Shown: positions 26,358 through 36,333, counted from the first letter of the stretch. The stretch is DNA of 64,000 nt from Bacillus sp. Bos-x628 (GCF_040500475.1 NZ_CP159358.1:2914001-2978000), one strand, 5' to 3'. The notes: a model not told the origin generated them from the letters alone. A program made the numbers and translations.

Positions 26358-29174
26358 GTGGAAATAAAGCCGTTAAAACTAACCGTAAATGCGCGTATGA
26401 CAGAGCCGGCGGCTGACGTCGCCAAACGGAAGAAGGCGGCAAAGTCGGACGAAACGTTGGAGGAAGCATTCGATCGTTTGAAGAGAACATGTAAGTTCTC
26501 CGATAAAGAACGTCGCGAATTTGAAGCAGCATGGCGAGCGCATAAAGACGGCGAGCTAGTCCGTACTAAAAATACGAAGCTGACTAAAAAGGAAGCATGC
26601 GTAATTGGTCGCCGTCATCTAGAAAAAGAAAACGAATCTTTGCGTCATGAACGTATGCAGGAGACGATACGGACGAAGCCCGATAACTATTACGTTATTA
26701 CAAGAGACGCCGACCTGGCGCCTATGATCGAACGATTACAAGCCGAAGTTCAGGCGCAGCAACTAGATCCGTGGTTCCGAAAAGTATTCGATCTATTCAA
26801 CAATACGCATATTCGCGGCAAATTAGCTGAGCGCGGCATCGAAATTCCTTTGGCCGTTTCATTTACGGAATGGGATACGGAGACATCCGGTACAGATACG
26901 TTTATGGATATGTCGGGCGGCTATTCGTTTTGGCTCCCGTGTTTAAATGAAGGCTACTACGTCGCGTATGGACATTTAACGGGGGATGAACAGTGTACAC
27001 GATCGGCTGCGCTTGATATCTGCCGAGTATTTATCGAAGACGCACGACACATAAAAGCGTTCCACAATACGCCCTTTGACTACGCGATGTTCTTGAATGA
27101 CGGACTAAAGCCGAAAGGGTTCCGATACGACTCGCTTGATGCTGCGCGATTGATGAACGAGCACGAGCCATCGTTTGGTCTTAAGGAATTAGATACGAAA
27201 TACAAAGAACATACGGGAACTACGCACCTAGACGGATACACTTTCGAGGACCTATTCGGAAAAGGATCTCCGATGATCTATTCGCCTGAAATCGTGGGCA
27301 TATACGCGATAAAGGACGTTGAGAAGGGTTGGTACCTAACGCGTTGGCAAATCGACATGATGCTTAAAATAGACGATTTATATTATCCGTACTTTGAGAT
27401 CCGCCAGTATTTATATGAAGTAAACACGACGATCGAGCGAACAGGTTTCGTGATTGACGACGATGAATTGTTGCGCCTTAAATCGGAATATGAACCGCAA
27501 CTACAGAAAGCGATAGATGACCTCAACGAAGCGTACGGAATCGATGCCGAGTTCTTACGTTCAATGTCGATGCACATAAAAGGAGATAAAATCCGAGCAT
27601 GGCAAGCAAACCGCGAAAAGCAAATTGCGAAGCAGAAGGAAATGCTTGCGAAATGTGAGGTGGAACTACAGAAAGCGAACCCGGCAACTAAGAAATACAC
27701 ACAGCTTAAAGAGCGTATCCGGAAGTATAAGACGGAGCCACTCGCGCCTGCCATTCCGGAGAATGCACCCGATTTCATACACGAATTTAACTTAGACTCC
27801 GACCAACACCTACAGTATTTAATCTACGATGTTCTCGGAATTGAAGATAAGACGAAAATTATCGACAAGAAGAAAACGCGCGCCGTAAGTAAGGACGTTC
27901 TCGCGCTGTATTTTAAAGAAGACGCGCGACTAAAACCACTTGCGACATTTTCGGAATTATCTACGTTATTAGGAACATTCATCAATCGAATTCCTAACGT
28001 TAAGGACGTAGATGGGCGTCTTCATACGCAATTACAAACTGTATCGACGGGGCGCTACAGTTCGAAAAAATACACCGGAAAAGATAACGAGATTTACAGA
28101 AACGATATCAACGATAAGAATTTTCTCGAATACATGCGTCTATTAGTAGATGCGCCAAAGAAGACGGAAAAGGGTCGGAATATCCAAAACATTCCGTCGC
28201 GTACTGAAAGAGGTCAGCGAGTAAGGATGGCGTTTAAGCCACCGAAAGGCCATACGTTCATTGGCTCGGATTTATCGTCAATTGAACCAAGAATACAAGC
28301 GCATAGAATGGCGACCGAATTTAACGATGAGATATTTGCGGATATGTACCGACGTGGGTTAGACCCTTACGTTGAATTCGCTTCTATCTTATTCGATGTC
28401 CCGCGTGAAATCTGCACAGAGGACCACTATAAATCCGTAAAAGAAACCGACGATGCCGTACCGGCCTACCGTAAAGCTATGAAGCAGATGTTTCTCGCGA
28501 TCGGATACGGTCAGGCGTTCGACATGTTTTATAAAGGCGTCATTCCATTCGGAATCGGCAGAGATCAGGCGTTAGTCGCTTACGAAAAGTTTGACGAGAT
28601 TCTTCCGGGCTTTAAAGGAATGGTCGAGTCTACGTTCGAGCATTTACGCAAGCACGGCTGGACGGCAACGATTTTTAAGCAGAAACGACGATTCCCAGGC
28701 TATGTCGAAAAATACAAACGGCTTTGCCAGCTAATGCGTAGATGCGGTATCACGGATAAAAACGATCCTGACCTCGGCAAGAAAACGAATAAATTACGTT
28801 GGGAAGATCGGTCGGAGTTTTGGGACTTAATGCGATTTACTGGCGGCTGCGAACGCGCTGCATTTAACCATACGATTCAAGGATCAGGCGCGAATATCTT
28901 ACAAATGTGTATGATACGCGTTTATTACGAGTGTGTTTTAGAGCGCGGCTGGGAGTTCCCGTTGACGCTTCACGACGAATTGAAGACGGCTATTCCAAAC
29001 GAGCAACTAACGGAAGAAGCAGTCGAGCTATTTGACGACATCATGACGAACACGTTTACGCTCGTACTTCCGTTAGGTTGCGACACGGTAATTGAGCCGT
29101 GCTGGATGGACGAATACAGTCCGGATGATTGGGATTTTGAGAATTGCAAACCTAAAAAGGACGTGATTAATTGA
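26358..29174 (+). CDS. Family A DNA polymerase with 3'-5' exonuclease
   Basis: 938 aa, GTG start after GAAAGGAGG. Exonuclease motifs: EWDTETSGTD (Exo I, ~175), FHNTPFDYAMF (Exo II) and YAIKDVEKGWYL (Exo III). Polymerase motifs: A is GSDLSSIEPR (~635), B is RKAMKQMFLAIGYGQ and C is LHDELKTAI. There is no 5' nuclease domain. An extra ~150-residue N-terminal segment precedes the exonuclease. It is the phage replicative polymerase and overlaps the next gene by four bases. Confidence 0.95.
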   Translation: MEIKPLKLTVNARMTEPAADVAKRKKAAKSDETLEEAFDRLKRTCKFSDKERREFEAAWRAHKDGELVRTKNTKLTKKEACVIGRRHLEKENESLRHERMQETIRTKPDNYYVITRDADLAPMIERLQAEVQAQQLDPWFRKVFDLFNNTHIRGKLAERGIEIPLAVSFTEWDTETSGTDTFMDMSGGYSFWLPCLNEGYYVAYGHLTGDEQCTRSAALDICRVFIEDARHIKAFHNTPFDYAMFLNDGLKPKGFRYDSLDAARLMNEHEPSFGLKELDTKYKEHTGTTHLDGYTFEDLFGKGSPMIYSPEIVGIYAIKDVEKGWYLTRWQIDMMLKIDDLYYPYFEIRQYLYEVNTTIERTGFVIDDDELLRLKSEYEPQLQKAIDDLNEAYGIDAEFLRSMSMHIKGDKIRAWQANREKQIAKQKEMLAKCEVELQKANPATKKYTQLKERIRKYKTEPLAPAIPENAPDFIHEFNLDSDQHLQYLIYDVLGIEDKTKIIDKKKTRAVSKDVLALYFKEDARLKPLATFSELSTLLGTFINRIPNVKDVDGRLHTQLQTVSTGRYSSKKYTGKDNEIYRNDINDKNFLEYMRLLVDAPKKTEKGRNIQNIPSRTERGQRVRMAFKPPKGHTFIGSDLSSIEPRIQAHRMATEFNDEIFADMYRRGLDPYVEFASILFDVPREICTEDHYKSVKETDDAVPAYRKAMKQMFLAIGYGQAFDMFYKGVIPFGIGRDQALVAYEKFDEILPGFKGMVESTFEHLRKHGWTATIFKQKRRFPGYVEKYKRLCQLMRRCGITDKNDPDLGKKTNKLRWEDRSEFWDLMRFTGGCERAAFNHTIQGSGANILQMCMIRVYYECVLERGWEFPLTLHDELKTAIPNEQLTEEAVELFDDIMTNTFTLVLPLGCDTVIEPCWMDEYSPDDWDFENCKPKKDVIN

Positions 29175-30238
29175 CGGCAGACAAACGAAAATTAGCGGCT
29201 CAATTACTTAGTAACGAAGGAATGGCGGAATCATCATTCGCACAAACGATTGCGGACGATTTTAACGATATGCTATACGAGTTTCACAAGTACCCGCAGC
29301 CATATGACGAGTTAATGGACGCAGAGCTTCATGAACAATATGCGCGTGTACTGCGGGAGCAGTCAAAGTACGGTTATTTTAATTGGAAGACCGCACCTGA
29401 CGGAACACCGAGACCAGTATTTTCGCCAAGTAACGCAAGTAAGAGCGATCGAGAGTTATACGAAAAGGCGCGTAAGTCAGTCCGTGACCCCCAAAACCCT
29501 ACACCTAATCAGCGAGATTGGAACGGTCTTGGCTCGCAAGTAGGCGACTATATTCAACGTGAAATCCTTCTTATTGAGCGTCATTTTGAGAGACTCACGG
29601 GAAACAAGCCGAAATTTAGATTTGAAAGGACGGAGCGGAACGAGCCTGCGTTTGAGCATTTCAAAAAAGTAATGCACGAAGTCTCTCATAACGGCGAAAA
29701 ATTCGCAATCAATGGGTTGCCTGATGGAATTTTAATCTACACAGCAGATGATGGGAAGGAGTATCGCGTTGGGTTGGAGGTTAAGTCCTATCAGAAAAGT
29801 TATGTCGAGTTTAAAAAGTTAGTAGAACCTAAAAAAGCGCACGTCGAGCAAGTAATTTGCTATTCGGATATGTATGATCTTGATTTCTACATCATCATAT
29901 ACCATCTTACACACGGTGTTAAGTGGGATAAGGAGCTTAATCGCAATAAAACATTTGGAATTGAAGTGCAAGATGATGACCGAAATCGGGTATTTGATAA
30001 ATTTTCACGCATTTCAAAAGCTGTTCGATTAAGTGAGCCACCTCCGTTAGACTTGTTTGAGTGGTCGTTCTATGAATATAAAAGGGCAACGGCTAAGACG
30101 TTAACTAACGATGAGTTATCGAAACTCTACAATCTTAAAAAACAAATGATGCGTTCGAGACTTCCTGATTGGAAAAAGCAGAGAATTGCGGATGCGCTAG
30201 CGTTTATCGAGAAAGTACGAGAAGAGGAGGCGGTTTGA
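29171..30238 (+). CDS. RecB/Cas4-like PD-(D/E)XK exonuclease
   Basis: 355 aa, TTG start overlapping the polymerase stop. INGLPDGILIY and VGLEVKSYQKSY give the catalytic D...ExK. HVEQVICYSDMYDLDFYIIIY is the Q-Y motif IV helix of the RecB-like nuclease family, preceded by an acidic residue cluster (REILLIERHFE). It may be a recombination exonuclease paired with the SSB or polymerase. Confidence 0.75.
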   Translation: MTADKRKLAAQLLSNEGMAESSFAQTIADDFNDMLYEFHKYPQPYDELMDAELHEQYARVLREQSKYGYFNWKTAPDGTPRPVFSPSNASKSDRELYEKARKSVRDPQNPTPNQRDWNGLGSQVGDYIQREILLIERHFERLTGNKPKFRFERTERNEPAFEHFKKVMHEVSHNGEKFAINGLPDGILIYTADDGKEYRVGLEVKSYQKSYVEFKKLVEPKKAHVEQVICYSDMYDLDFYIIIYHLTHGVKWDKELNRNKTFGIEVQDDDRNRVFDKFSRISKAVRLSEPPPLDLFEWSFYEYKRATAKTLTNDELSKLYNLKKQMMRSRLPDWKKQRIADALAFIEKVREEEAV

Positions 30239-30492
30239 TGTCGTTTAAACTTATCAGAGTTCAAAGTATAAAAAACAAAGAGGTGCCGGAGTGGAAGAAA
30301 AGCCTTACGGGTGAATTATGCCGTATCGGAAACGTTCGTTTGGGGGGACGCCTAGTAGTCGATTTTCCAGACGTAGACACACACCTTGTCACTACCGAAA
30401 TAGTCGCATACAACTCTGACTGGAGGACAAGTAGTAGTTTAATCGTGCAAACCCAAAATACAGTATACGTGTTCTCGGAGGGGGCAGTTTGA
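30238..30492 (+). CDS. Small phage protein
   Basis: 84 aa. The ATG overlaps the previous stop (TGATG) after GGAGG. Beta-rich (GRLVVDFPDVDTHLVTTEIV). Co-translated with the nuclease genes on both sides. Function unknown. Confidence 0.55.
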   Translation: MSFKLIRVQSIKNKEVPEWKKSLTGELCRIGNVRLGGRLVVDFPDVDTHLVTTEIVAYNSDWRTSSSLIVQTQNTVYVFSEGAV

Positions 30493-30689
30493 TGACAGTA
30501 GATGACGTTCGGGAACGCGTTGATGATATCCGCCATGAAGCTGACAACGACGAGGGGGCGCACAGCATGGAGGACGACTTGTACATTGACGTTTTGGAAG
30601 CAATTGCAAATGGCGCAGATAACCCGGAAAAACTTGCGGCAGAGGCGTTAAAGACGAAGGAAATCGAATTCTATAGGTGGTATTCGTGA
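30492..30689 (+). CDS. Small acidic helical protein
   Basis: 65 aa. ATG at a TGATG overlap, with GGAGGGGG upstream. Predominantly helical and acidic (VDDVRERVDDIRHEADNDEG). The stop overlaps the next GTG. Function unknown. Confidence 0.55.
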   Translation: MTVDDVRERVDDIRHEADNDEGAHSMEDDLYIDVLEAIANGADNPEKLAAEALKTKEIEFYRWYS

Positions 30690-31219
30690 CCGCCACCAAT
30701 CCTATCCGCATTCTCGCGCTAGATATATCGACGAATCCCGGGTTCGCGGTGCTCGACTTAAAATACCGTAAATCCAAGCCGCACGTCAGTATCGCCCATC
30801 TATCTTCGGTCAGCACAACGAGTAAATCAGCGGATAGCCACCGTTACGCATATATCGAAGCGGCAACCACGATGATTCTCCACGAATTCGGACCGGTTGA
30901 CGTTATTGTCCGTGAGCATTTTACCGGCGGACGAAATAAGCGCTCGACACAAACAGTGTTCGGAGCATGGGCGGCGATTGATTTAGCGCTAGGCAAGTAC
31001 GGCTACAAGGTGGACGTAGAAATACAGCCGACAACGGTTAAAAAGGACGTGACCGGAAAAGGTAGCGCATCAAAAGACGAAGTAGAGGCGGGCGTAAGAC
31101 GAATGCTTTCGCTACCGGAAGACTTTACGTTCAGGACAGACGATGAATCAGATGCACTGGCGATCGGGCTTTCGTATCTTGTTCGCGAAAAGATCATAGC
31201 GGCAGGCAAAGCGGTCTGA
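30686..31219 (+). CDS. RuvC-like Holliday junction resolvase
   Basis: 177 aa, GTG start overlapping the preceding stop (GTGA). The RNase H-like fold shows its acidic residues in order: LALDISTNPGFAV (Asp), VIVREHF (Glu), and TDDESDALAIGLSYL (Asp-x-x-Asp). GKGSASKDEVEAGV is the usual basic helix before the last motif. It should resolve branched phage DNA before packaging. Confidence 0.85.
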   Translation: MTATNPIRILALDISTNPGFAVLDLKYRKSKPHVSIAHLSSVSTTSKSADSHRYAYIEAATTMILHEFGPVDVIVREHFTGGRNKRSTQTVFGAWAAIDLALGKYGYKVDVEIQPTTVKKDVTGKGSASKDEVEAGVRRMLSLPEDFTFRTDDESDALAIGLSYLVREKIIAAGKAV

Positions 31220-31249
31220 TCGTTAATTAAAATATAGGAGGCGGAATAG

Positions 31250-31768
31250 ATGGGCGCAGGCTTAATTATTACTTTTGTTGTAGTTTCTATAGGATTTGCT
31301 GTTTGCCTACTTGGCTCGATCGGGTATGCTTACGTGGATTTTCTAGACTACTTAGCCGCGGGTTGCTTCGGAATGTTAGCAGGTTTACTCGCAGTATGCA
31401 TCGTGCTTATTCCGGGGTTTTTCTTGCCTACTCATTCGGCAGATCCCGTCAAAACCGAAGTCTCCTCGCTAAAAGACACATCCGAATCCTCGGGAAGATT
31501 CGTTTTAGGGTCGGGAACAGCCTCCGCCGAACCGTATTTTTATTACGCGGTCGAGAAGGACGGTTTCACGACTATCAATAAAGCGGAAATCCTATCGTCG
31601 AAGATTCGAGAGGGTGCCTACGAAAATCCTTACGTTCTTACTTATGACGTCCAATATAAATCGGCTATTACACGATTTTTCTACGGTAAGAGCACGGGTA
31701 AGAACACGTACGAATTTTACTTGCCGGAAAACACGATTACGACCGACTATAAAATCGATATGGAGTGA
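31250..31768 (+). CDS. Membrane protein with extracytoplasmic domain
   Basis: 172 aa. Two N-terminal membrane helices (IITFVVVSIGFAVCLLGSIG; LAAGCFGMLAGLLAVCIVLI) are followed by a ~100-residue soluble domain with several Tyr. AGGAGG precedes the ATG. A superinfection or envelope role is possible, but no family is recognised. Confidence 0.6.
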   Translation: MGAGLIITFVVVSIGFAVCLLGSIGYAYVDFLDYLAAGCFGMLAGLLAVCIVLIPGFFLPTHSADPVKTEVSSLKDTSESSGRFVLGSGTASAEPYFYYAVEKDGFTTINKAEILSSKIREGAYENPYVLTYDVQYKSAITRFFYGKSTGKNTYEFYLPENTITTDYKIDME

Positions 31769-31773
31769 TTCGG

Positions 31774-32031
31774 ATGGATAGACACGAACAATACGTAATT
31801 AAAATCATAGGCGCATTAGAAGAAGTTTTTAAAAAGGATTCAGAGCATTTCATTTCGGAATTAAAGGACGTTGATTTGACGTCATTCTTTACGGCGGCTA
31901 GCGCGGCTCTTGGGATGATGTTTAATCAATATACAGGCGAGCAAAAGAATGCGATTGACTTTACGCATGTGCTTAACGGATTGGCTGTTCGACGGGTGCT
32001 TGAGATCGCAACGAAGGAGGGTGCCGAATGA
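31774..32031 (+). CDS. Small phage protein
   Basis: 85 aa from the ATG spaced eight bases after GGAG; a GTG at 31765 is an alternative. Helical, amphipathic (EQYVIKIIGALEEVFKKDSE), ending with an ATGA overlap into the next gene. Function unknown. Confidence 0.55.
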   Translation: MDRHEQYVIKIIGALEEVFKKDSEHFISELKDVDLTSFFTAASAALGMMFNQYTGEQKNAIDFTHVLNGLAVRRVLEIATKEGAE

Positions 32032-32252
32032 TTACGAAACTAGCGATTTGGTGGTTGAGAAAACGGAACCTAACGGTTTTGATCGGTCACGACATTACCG
32101 GCGGAGAAATTAAGGCGCGGTATAACAAGGTCTATTTATACGATAATAACCTAAGAGACGCGGTGTTTAAAGACCCGTACGGCATTCCGTTTGATATTCC
32201 GGAAGGTAAATTCTCCTATAAACGTACAAAGGAGGCGGGCGCAAATGGATAA
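32028..32252 (+). CDS. Small basic phage protein
   Basis: 74 aa. The ATG overlaps the previous stop, after GGAGG. It starts LAIWWLRKRNLTVLIGHDIT, with Tyr/Lys-rich strands after that. The last codons overlap the next start. Function unknown. Confidence 0.5.
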   Translation: MITKLAIWWLRKRNLTVLIGHDITGGEIKARYNKVYLYDNNLRDAVFKDPYGIPFDIPEGKFSYKRTKEAGANG

Positions 32253-32601
32253 AGCGATGGCTTACATCGACAAATTAGCCGCAAAACTCGGAGTTGCGGC
32301 GGAACATGTTTACGGGGTTCTCGTTAATCAGGCGGTGGCTAACGGAGTTTCTAAGATTGGCGGAGGACTGATGCTTATCGCAGTCGCGGTAGTAGTTTCG
32401 GTTATTATATCCCGCACTATAAAAAATAGTGATTTAGACTATTTGGACGTAGAATGGGCCGCTGTAATCGTATCGATCGCTCTGTTGGTTGTGCTGCCTG
32501 TGGTAATTTCGTATTTCTTAATGGCGAGCGGAATAAAAGCGGTTTTGAATCCGGAATACTACGCAATCAAAGAAATCCTCGACACGATCGGAGGTAAGTG
32601 A
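32245..32601 (+). CDS. Two-span membrane protein
   Basis: 118 aa. The ATG at 32245 follows AAAGGAGG; the upstream extension of the frame is a shadow of the previous gene. Hydrophobic helices lie at ~35-58 (GGGLMLIAVAVVVSVIIS) and ~72-95 (AAVIVSIALLVVLPVVISYF). Function unknown. Holin-like size, but far from the late genes. Confidence 0.6.
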   Translation: MDKAMAYIDKLAAKLGVAAEHVYGVLVNQAVANGVSKIGGGLMLIAVAVVVSVIISRTIKNSDLDYLDVEWAAVIVSIALLVVLPVVISYFLMASGIKAVLNPEYYAIKEILDTIGGK

Positions 32602-32603
32602 CG

Positions 32604-32807
32604 ATGGAATACGGTGATATTTTCGTTGCGCCACTGGCTAATTTACTCGACATGAAACGGCGGCTTGAGGCGGACTTGGCTGACCACGAATACTGCCTTA
32701 GTCGTCTCGAATTAAAGCGAGCCGAGACGGAAATCGAACGCAATCGGACGGTGGCTAGAATTGCGGAATTAGAAGCGGAAATTGAACGGAGAGGTGAGCG
32801 TGGATGA
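32604..32807 (+). CDS. Small coiled-coil protein
   Basis: 67 aa. ATG nine bases after GGAGG. Long heptad helix (RLEADLADHEYCLSRLEL, then VARIAELEAEIERR). Overlaps the next start (ATGA). Function unknown. Confidence 0.55.
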   Translation: MEYGDIFVAPLANLLDMKRRLEADLADHEYCLSRLELKRAETEIERNRTVARIAELEAEIERRGERG

Positions 32808-32968
32808 GTACGTACATTGCGTTATTCTGCCTCGCAATTCTCGCAATTTTGGCGGGGGCGACAAAAGCGCACACATTCGACGAGATCGCAACGAAGATTA
32901 CGATTATCGTCCTTCTAGTCGTACCTATCGCGGTCTTACTAGCGCATGCAACAGGAGCGAATATATGA
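32804..32968 (+). CDS. Small two-span membrane protein
   Basis: 54 aa in an ATGA overlap after GAGAGGTG. Hydrophobic stretches IALFCLAILAILAGA and ITIIVLLVVPIAVLLAHA flank a short polar loop. Its stop overlaps the nrdI start. Function unknown. Confidence 0.6.
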   Translation: MSTYIALFCLAILAILAGATKAHTFDEIATKITIIVLLVVPIAVLLAHATGANI

Positions 32969-33321
32969 ACGTTTACTTTTACTCGCTGACCGGCAATGTG
33001 CGTCGCTTTATCGCTAAAAGCGGTTTAGGGGCGCAATCACACGAAATAAAGGCGGGAGAAGTCGTCGAGGAACCGTTCGTGCTGGTAACGCCGACTTACG
33101 ACTTCGGACAGCCGCCCGCAACGGTGAGCGAGTGGCTTAAGGATAATGGCGATCTATTGGTCGGTGTGGCGGCGTCGGGCAATCGTGCATGGGGCGATAA
33201 CTTCGGGGTGGCAGCCGACGTGATTGCGGACGCTTATGACGTGCCGGTGATCGCAAAGTTCGAGCTGGCAGGAACGGATGAGGACGTTCAATTATTCACG
33301 GAAAGGGTGAAGGCGCTTTGA
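32965..33321 (+). CDS. nrdI: Flavodoxin NrdI, ribonucleotide reductase activator
   Basis: 118 aa. YFYSLTGNVRRFI is the FMN phosphate-binding loop and VTPTYDFGQPP plus VAASGNRAWGDNF are the other flavin loops of NrdI. It supplies oxidant to assemble the dimanganese-tyrosyl cofactor of NrdF. The ATG overlaps the previous stop and its own stop overlaps the nrdE TTG start, so nrdI-nrdE-nrdF is one operon. Confidence 0.93.
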   Translation: MNVYFYSLTGNVRRFIAKSGLGAQSHEIKAGEVVEEPFVLVTPTYDFGQPPATVSEWLKDNGDLLVGVAASGNRAWGDNFGVAADVIADAYDVPVIAKFELAGTDEDVQLFTERVKAL

Positions 33322-34025
33322 AGCGATACATCGAGTTAAATAACGAAATTATGATTCAAAAAGACGGTCGGTTTCAATTCGATAAAGACGAAGAAGCCGT
33401 CCGTGCTTATTTTATAGACTACGTAAATCAAAACACCGTATTTTTCCACGATTTAAAAGAAAAGCTCGACTATCTGCGCGAAAACGATTACTACGAGACC
33501 GAATTCCTAGACGCTTATACTTTCGAGGAGATCAAGGCGGTCTATAAAACGGCATACGCCGCCAAGTTCCGATTCCCTTCGTTCATGAGCGCATTCAAAT
33601 TCTATAACGACTACGCGCTGAAGACGAACGACCGTAAGAAAATCCTCGAACGCTACGAAGACCGTATCGCTTGCTGTGCGTTGTACTTCGGGAAAGGTGA
33701 CGGCACCAAAGCGATCGAATTTGCGAAACTAATGATCCGTCAAGAATATCAACCGGCGACGCCTACGTTCTTAAACGCCGGACGCAAACGTAGAGGCGAG
33801 ATGGTGTCGTGTTTCCTGCTCGAAGTTAACGATTCGCTGAACGATATTTCACGTGCGATTGACATTTCGATGCAGTTATCGAAATTGGGCGGAGGTGTAT
33901 CGCTTAACCTCTCGAAGATTCGCGCAAAAGGTGAGTCAATCAAGGACGTTGATGGGGCGACTAAAGGCGTGGTTGGCGTAATGAAGCTACTCGATAATGC
34001 GTTCCGATATGCGGATCAGATGGGT
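33318..34025 (+). CDS. nrdE: Ribonucleoside-diphosphate reductase large subunit NrdE, exon 1
   Basis: First 236 codons of a class Ib reductase large subunit, TTG start after GAAAGGG. It is near-colinear with Bacillus NrdE: FPSFMSAFKFYNDYALKT, QPATPTFLNAGRKRRGE and SCFLLEVNDSLNDI (first active-site Cys). The frame would stop at TGA (34026) directly after YADQMG, but splicing of the group I intron at 34025/34805 restores QRQGAGAAYLN. Spliced length is 697 aa, the normal size. Converts NDPs to dNDPs for phage DNA synthesis. Confidence 0.95.
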
Positions 34026-34804
34026 TGAATTGGCCCCTTTCGTCAGCAATGGCGATCGAAAACCTCTTTAATTCATGGGAACTCCTCAAAGCGGTAGGGC
34101 CACACTACTAAAGGAGGACAATCATGAGCGAAGCAAGACGACCACACAATAAAACGAATATTGATGAGCAATTTATTATCGACAACTATACGAATATGAC
34201 TCAGAGACAGATCGCGGACTATTTAGGAGTTTCAAGAGAAACGGTAAATCATAGAGCTATAAAACTCGGTTTAAGGAAGACATCGATCCCATTTACACCA
34301 CTCGAAAAAGAAGAGGTTAAAGTGATTGAGGAATTCCCTAACTACGGTGTGACGAATAAGAGTCGCGTAGTGCGTCTTTCGGATAGTACTCTTATAAAGC
34401 CAAAACCTAGGAGAGGACATTATCCGATAGTTGTGCTTTTTAAGAATGGTGTGAGATTCGAGAGGTATGTCCATAGACTCGTTGCTTTATACTTCATACC
34501 AAATCCCGAAGACAAGCAATTTGTTAATCATATCGATGGGAATAAAGACAATTTCTCTATAGAAAATCTCGAGTGGGTAACTCCTAAAGAAAATTATGAC
34601 CACGCGGTCCGAACTGGCTTAATTGCTCAGAAATCTAATAAGGTCTCTTGAACGTGCAACGACTAGGCGAAAGCCGTAGGCTGCAAGCGATTGGCAGTCG
34701 AAACAGGAGGCGCCCCACGTGGGCGAAGATATAGTCTAATCTTCGTGGTAACACGGAGCAGCCGAAAGGCGGGGCGTGTGTAGCGAGCGCGTCCGAATAG
34801 TCTG
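34026..34804 (+). ncRNA. Group I self-splicing intron in nrdE
   Basis: A 779-nt insertion between codons for MG and QRQ. Exon 1 ends in U and the intron ends in G, as group I introns require. Near the 3' end, GTGCAACGACTA and AGATATAGTCTAA are the hallmark strands that build P3/P7 and the guanosine site. GGCGAAAGCC and other short hairpins lie between. It encodes an HNH homing endonuclease in a peripheral loop. Removal restores the nrdE frame exactly. Confidence 0.92.
34124..34651 (+). CDS. Intron-encoded HNH homing endonuclease
   Basis: 175 aa inside the nrdE intron, ATG after AAAGGAGG. The N-terminal helix-turn-helix ([20 protein letters not shown]) is followed by a NUMOD4-like strand region ([16 protein letters not shown]) and the HNH core [14 protein letters not shown]...[20 protein letters not shown]. 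Such enzymes cut intronless nrdE alleles to spread the intron. Domains look intact. Confidence 0.92.
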   Translation: MSEARRPHNKTNIDEQFIIDNYTNMTQRQIADYLGVSRETVNHRAIKLGLRKTSIPFTPLEKEEVKVIEEFPNYGVTNKSRVVRLSDSTLIKPKPRRGHYPIVVLFKNGVRFERYVHRLVALYFIPNPEDKQFVNHIDGNKDNFSIENLEWVTPKENYDHAVRTGLIAQKSNKVS

Positions 34805-36190
34805 CAAAGACAAGGCGCAGGTGCGGCGTACCTAAACGTATTCCACGCGGACATAAACGATTTCCTAGACACCAAAAAAATCTCGGCAGACGAAGACGTA
34901 CGAGTCAAGACGCTATCAATTGGCGTCGTTGTGCCGGATAAATTCATTGAACTAGCGCGAGAAGATCGACCGGCTTACGTGTTTTATCCGCACACGGTCT
35001 ATAAGGCGTACGGCACGCATTTAGACGAAATGGACATCGGCGCGATGTACGATGAACTCGTAAATAATCCGGCGGTACGTAAGGAGCAGATAAACCCACG
35101 CCAGCTACTCGAAAAGATGGCCGTATTGCGTTCCGAGTCGGGATATCCGTATATCATGTTCGAGGACAACGTGAACGCCGCCCATGCGCTAAATCATATC
35201 AGTCGCGTCAAGTTTTCTAATTTATGTTCGGAGGTGCTTCAAGCGTCTAAAGTTTCGGAGTACACCGATTACGGCGAACCGGATAATATCGGCTTAGATA
35301 TTTCGTGCAATCTCGGCTCTCTTAATATCGCAAATGTAATGGCGGGCGGCTCGATCGAAAACGCCGTCAAACTAGCCGTCGATGCGCTTACGGTAGTTTC
35401 GGAGTCTACGAGTATCAAAAATGCGCCAGCCGTCGCAAAGGCTAACCGAGAGATGCGGTCTATCGGACTCGGCGCGATGAACTTACACGGCTACCTAGCG
35501 CAAAATCAAATCGCCTATGAGTCGGTAGAAGCGCGTGACTTTGCTAACGTATTTTTCGCGACGGTTAATTACTGGTCATTAGTGCGCTCGAATGAATTGG
35601 CGCAGGAAACGGGAACGACATTTGAAGGATACGAGGGGTCGACGTATGCGAGCGGAGAGTATTTCGAGAAGTACACTGACACTTGCTACTACTATCATCC
35701 GATATCAGCGAAGGTTAAAACGTTGTTTGAAGGCGTTTGGTTGCCGTCTGTAGCCGATTGGGAAATGTTAGCGGATAATGTCCGAGAGCACGGCCTATAC
35801 CACGCCTATAGACTTGCGATTGCACCTAACGGCTCAATTTCGTATGTACAGTCGGCGACGGCTTCGGTCATGCCGATTATGGAGCGCATTGAGGAACGGA
35901 CTTACGGAAACTCAAAGACGTACTACCCGATGCCGGGGCTGTCGCCGCAAAACTGGTTCTTTTATAAGGAAGCGTACGACATGGATATGTTTAAGGTCGT
36001 CGATATGATCGCGACGATTCAACAGCACGTCGACCAAGGCATCTCATTTACGCTGTTCTTAAAAGATACGATGACGACGCGTGATCTGAATCGGATTGAC
36101 CTGTACGCGCACCACAAAGGCATCAAGACGCTTTATTATGCGCGCACTAAGGATACGGGGCAGGAGGGATGCTTATCATGCGCAGTTTAG
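34805..36190 (+). CDS. nrdE: Ribonucleoside-diphosphate reductase large subunit NrdE, exon 2
   Basis: The 461 codons after the intron. SNLCSEVLQ carries the thiyl-radical Cys region, GLDISCNLGSLN another active-site Cys, and APNGSISYVQSATASVMP the barrel tip. The C-terminal tail ends GCLSCAV, the CxxC that is re-reduced by the redoxin partner. All catalytic residues appear present. An apparent ATG-started frame at 34931 is only the downstream part of this exon. Confidence 0.95.
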   Translation, partial: QRQGAGAAYLNVFHADINDFLDTKKISADEDVRVKTLSIGVVVPDKFIELAREDRPAYVFYPHTVYKAYGTHLDEMDIGAMYDELVNNPAVRKEQINPRQLLEKMAVLRSESGYPYIMFEDNVNAAHALNHISRVKFSNLCSEVLQASKVSEYTDYGEPDNIGLDISCNLGSLNIANVMAGGSIENAVKLAVDALTVVSESTSIKNAPAVAKANREMRSIGLGAMNLHGYLAQNQIAYESVEARDFANVFFATVNYWSLVRSNELAQETGTTFEGYEGSTYASGEYFEKYTDTCYYYHPISAKVKTLFEGVWLPSVADWEMLADNVREHGLYHAYRLAIAPNGSISYVQSATASVMPIMERIEERTYGNSKTYYPMPGLSPQNWFFYKEAYDMDMFKVVDMIATIQQHVDQGISFTLFLKDTMTTRDLNRIDLYAHHKGIKTLYYARTKDTGQEGCLSCAV

Positions 36191-36333
36191 CTAGAAATAC
36201 GACGGAGTATTCAAACGAAGATAAAGCGGTTAGACTTTCGCATAACACAAAGGCTTATGAGAGCGGAGAGAAATCGTTTAGACTATCCCATAATACAAAG
36301 ACGCTTGGAGATCAGGGGAGGACGAATAATTGA
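36178..36333 (+). CDS. Small ORF with internal repeat between nrdE and nrdF
   Basis: 51 aa. The ATG overlaps the last codons of nrdE in another frame. The product holds two copies of a ~17-residue unit: [17 protein letters not shown] and [16 protein letters not shown]. The stop overlaps the TTG start of nrdF (TTGA), consistent with translation coupling. No known family. It occupies the place where some nrd operons have a redoxin but has no CxxC. Confidence 0.45.
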   Translation: MRSLARNTTEYSNEDKAVRLSHNTKAYESGEKSFRLSHNTKTLGDQGRTNN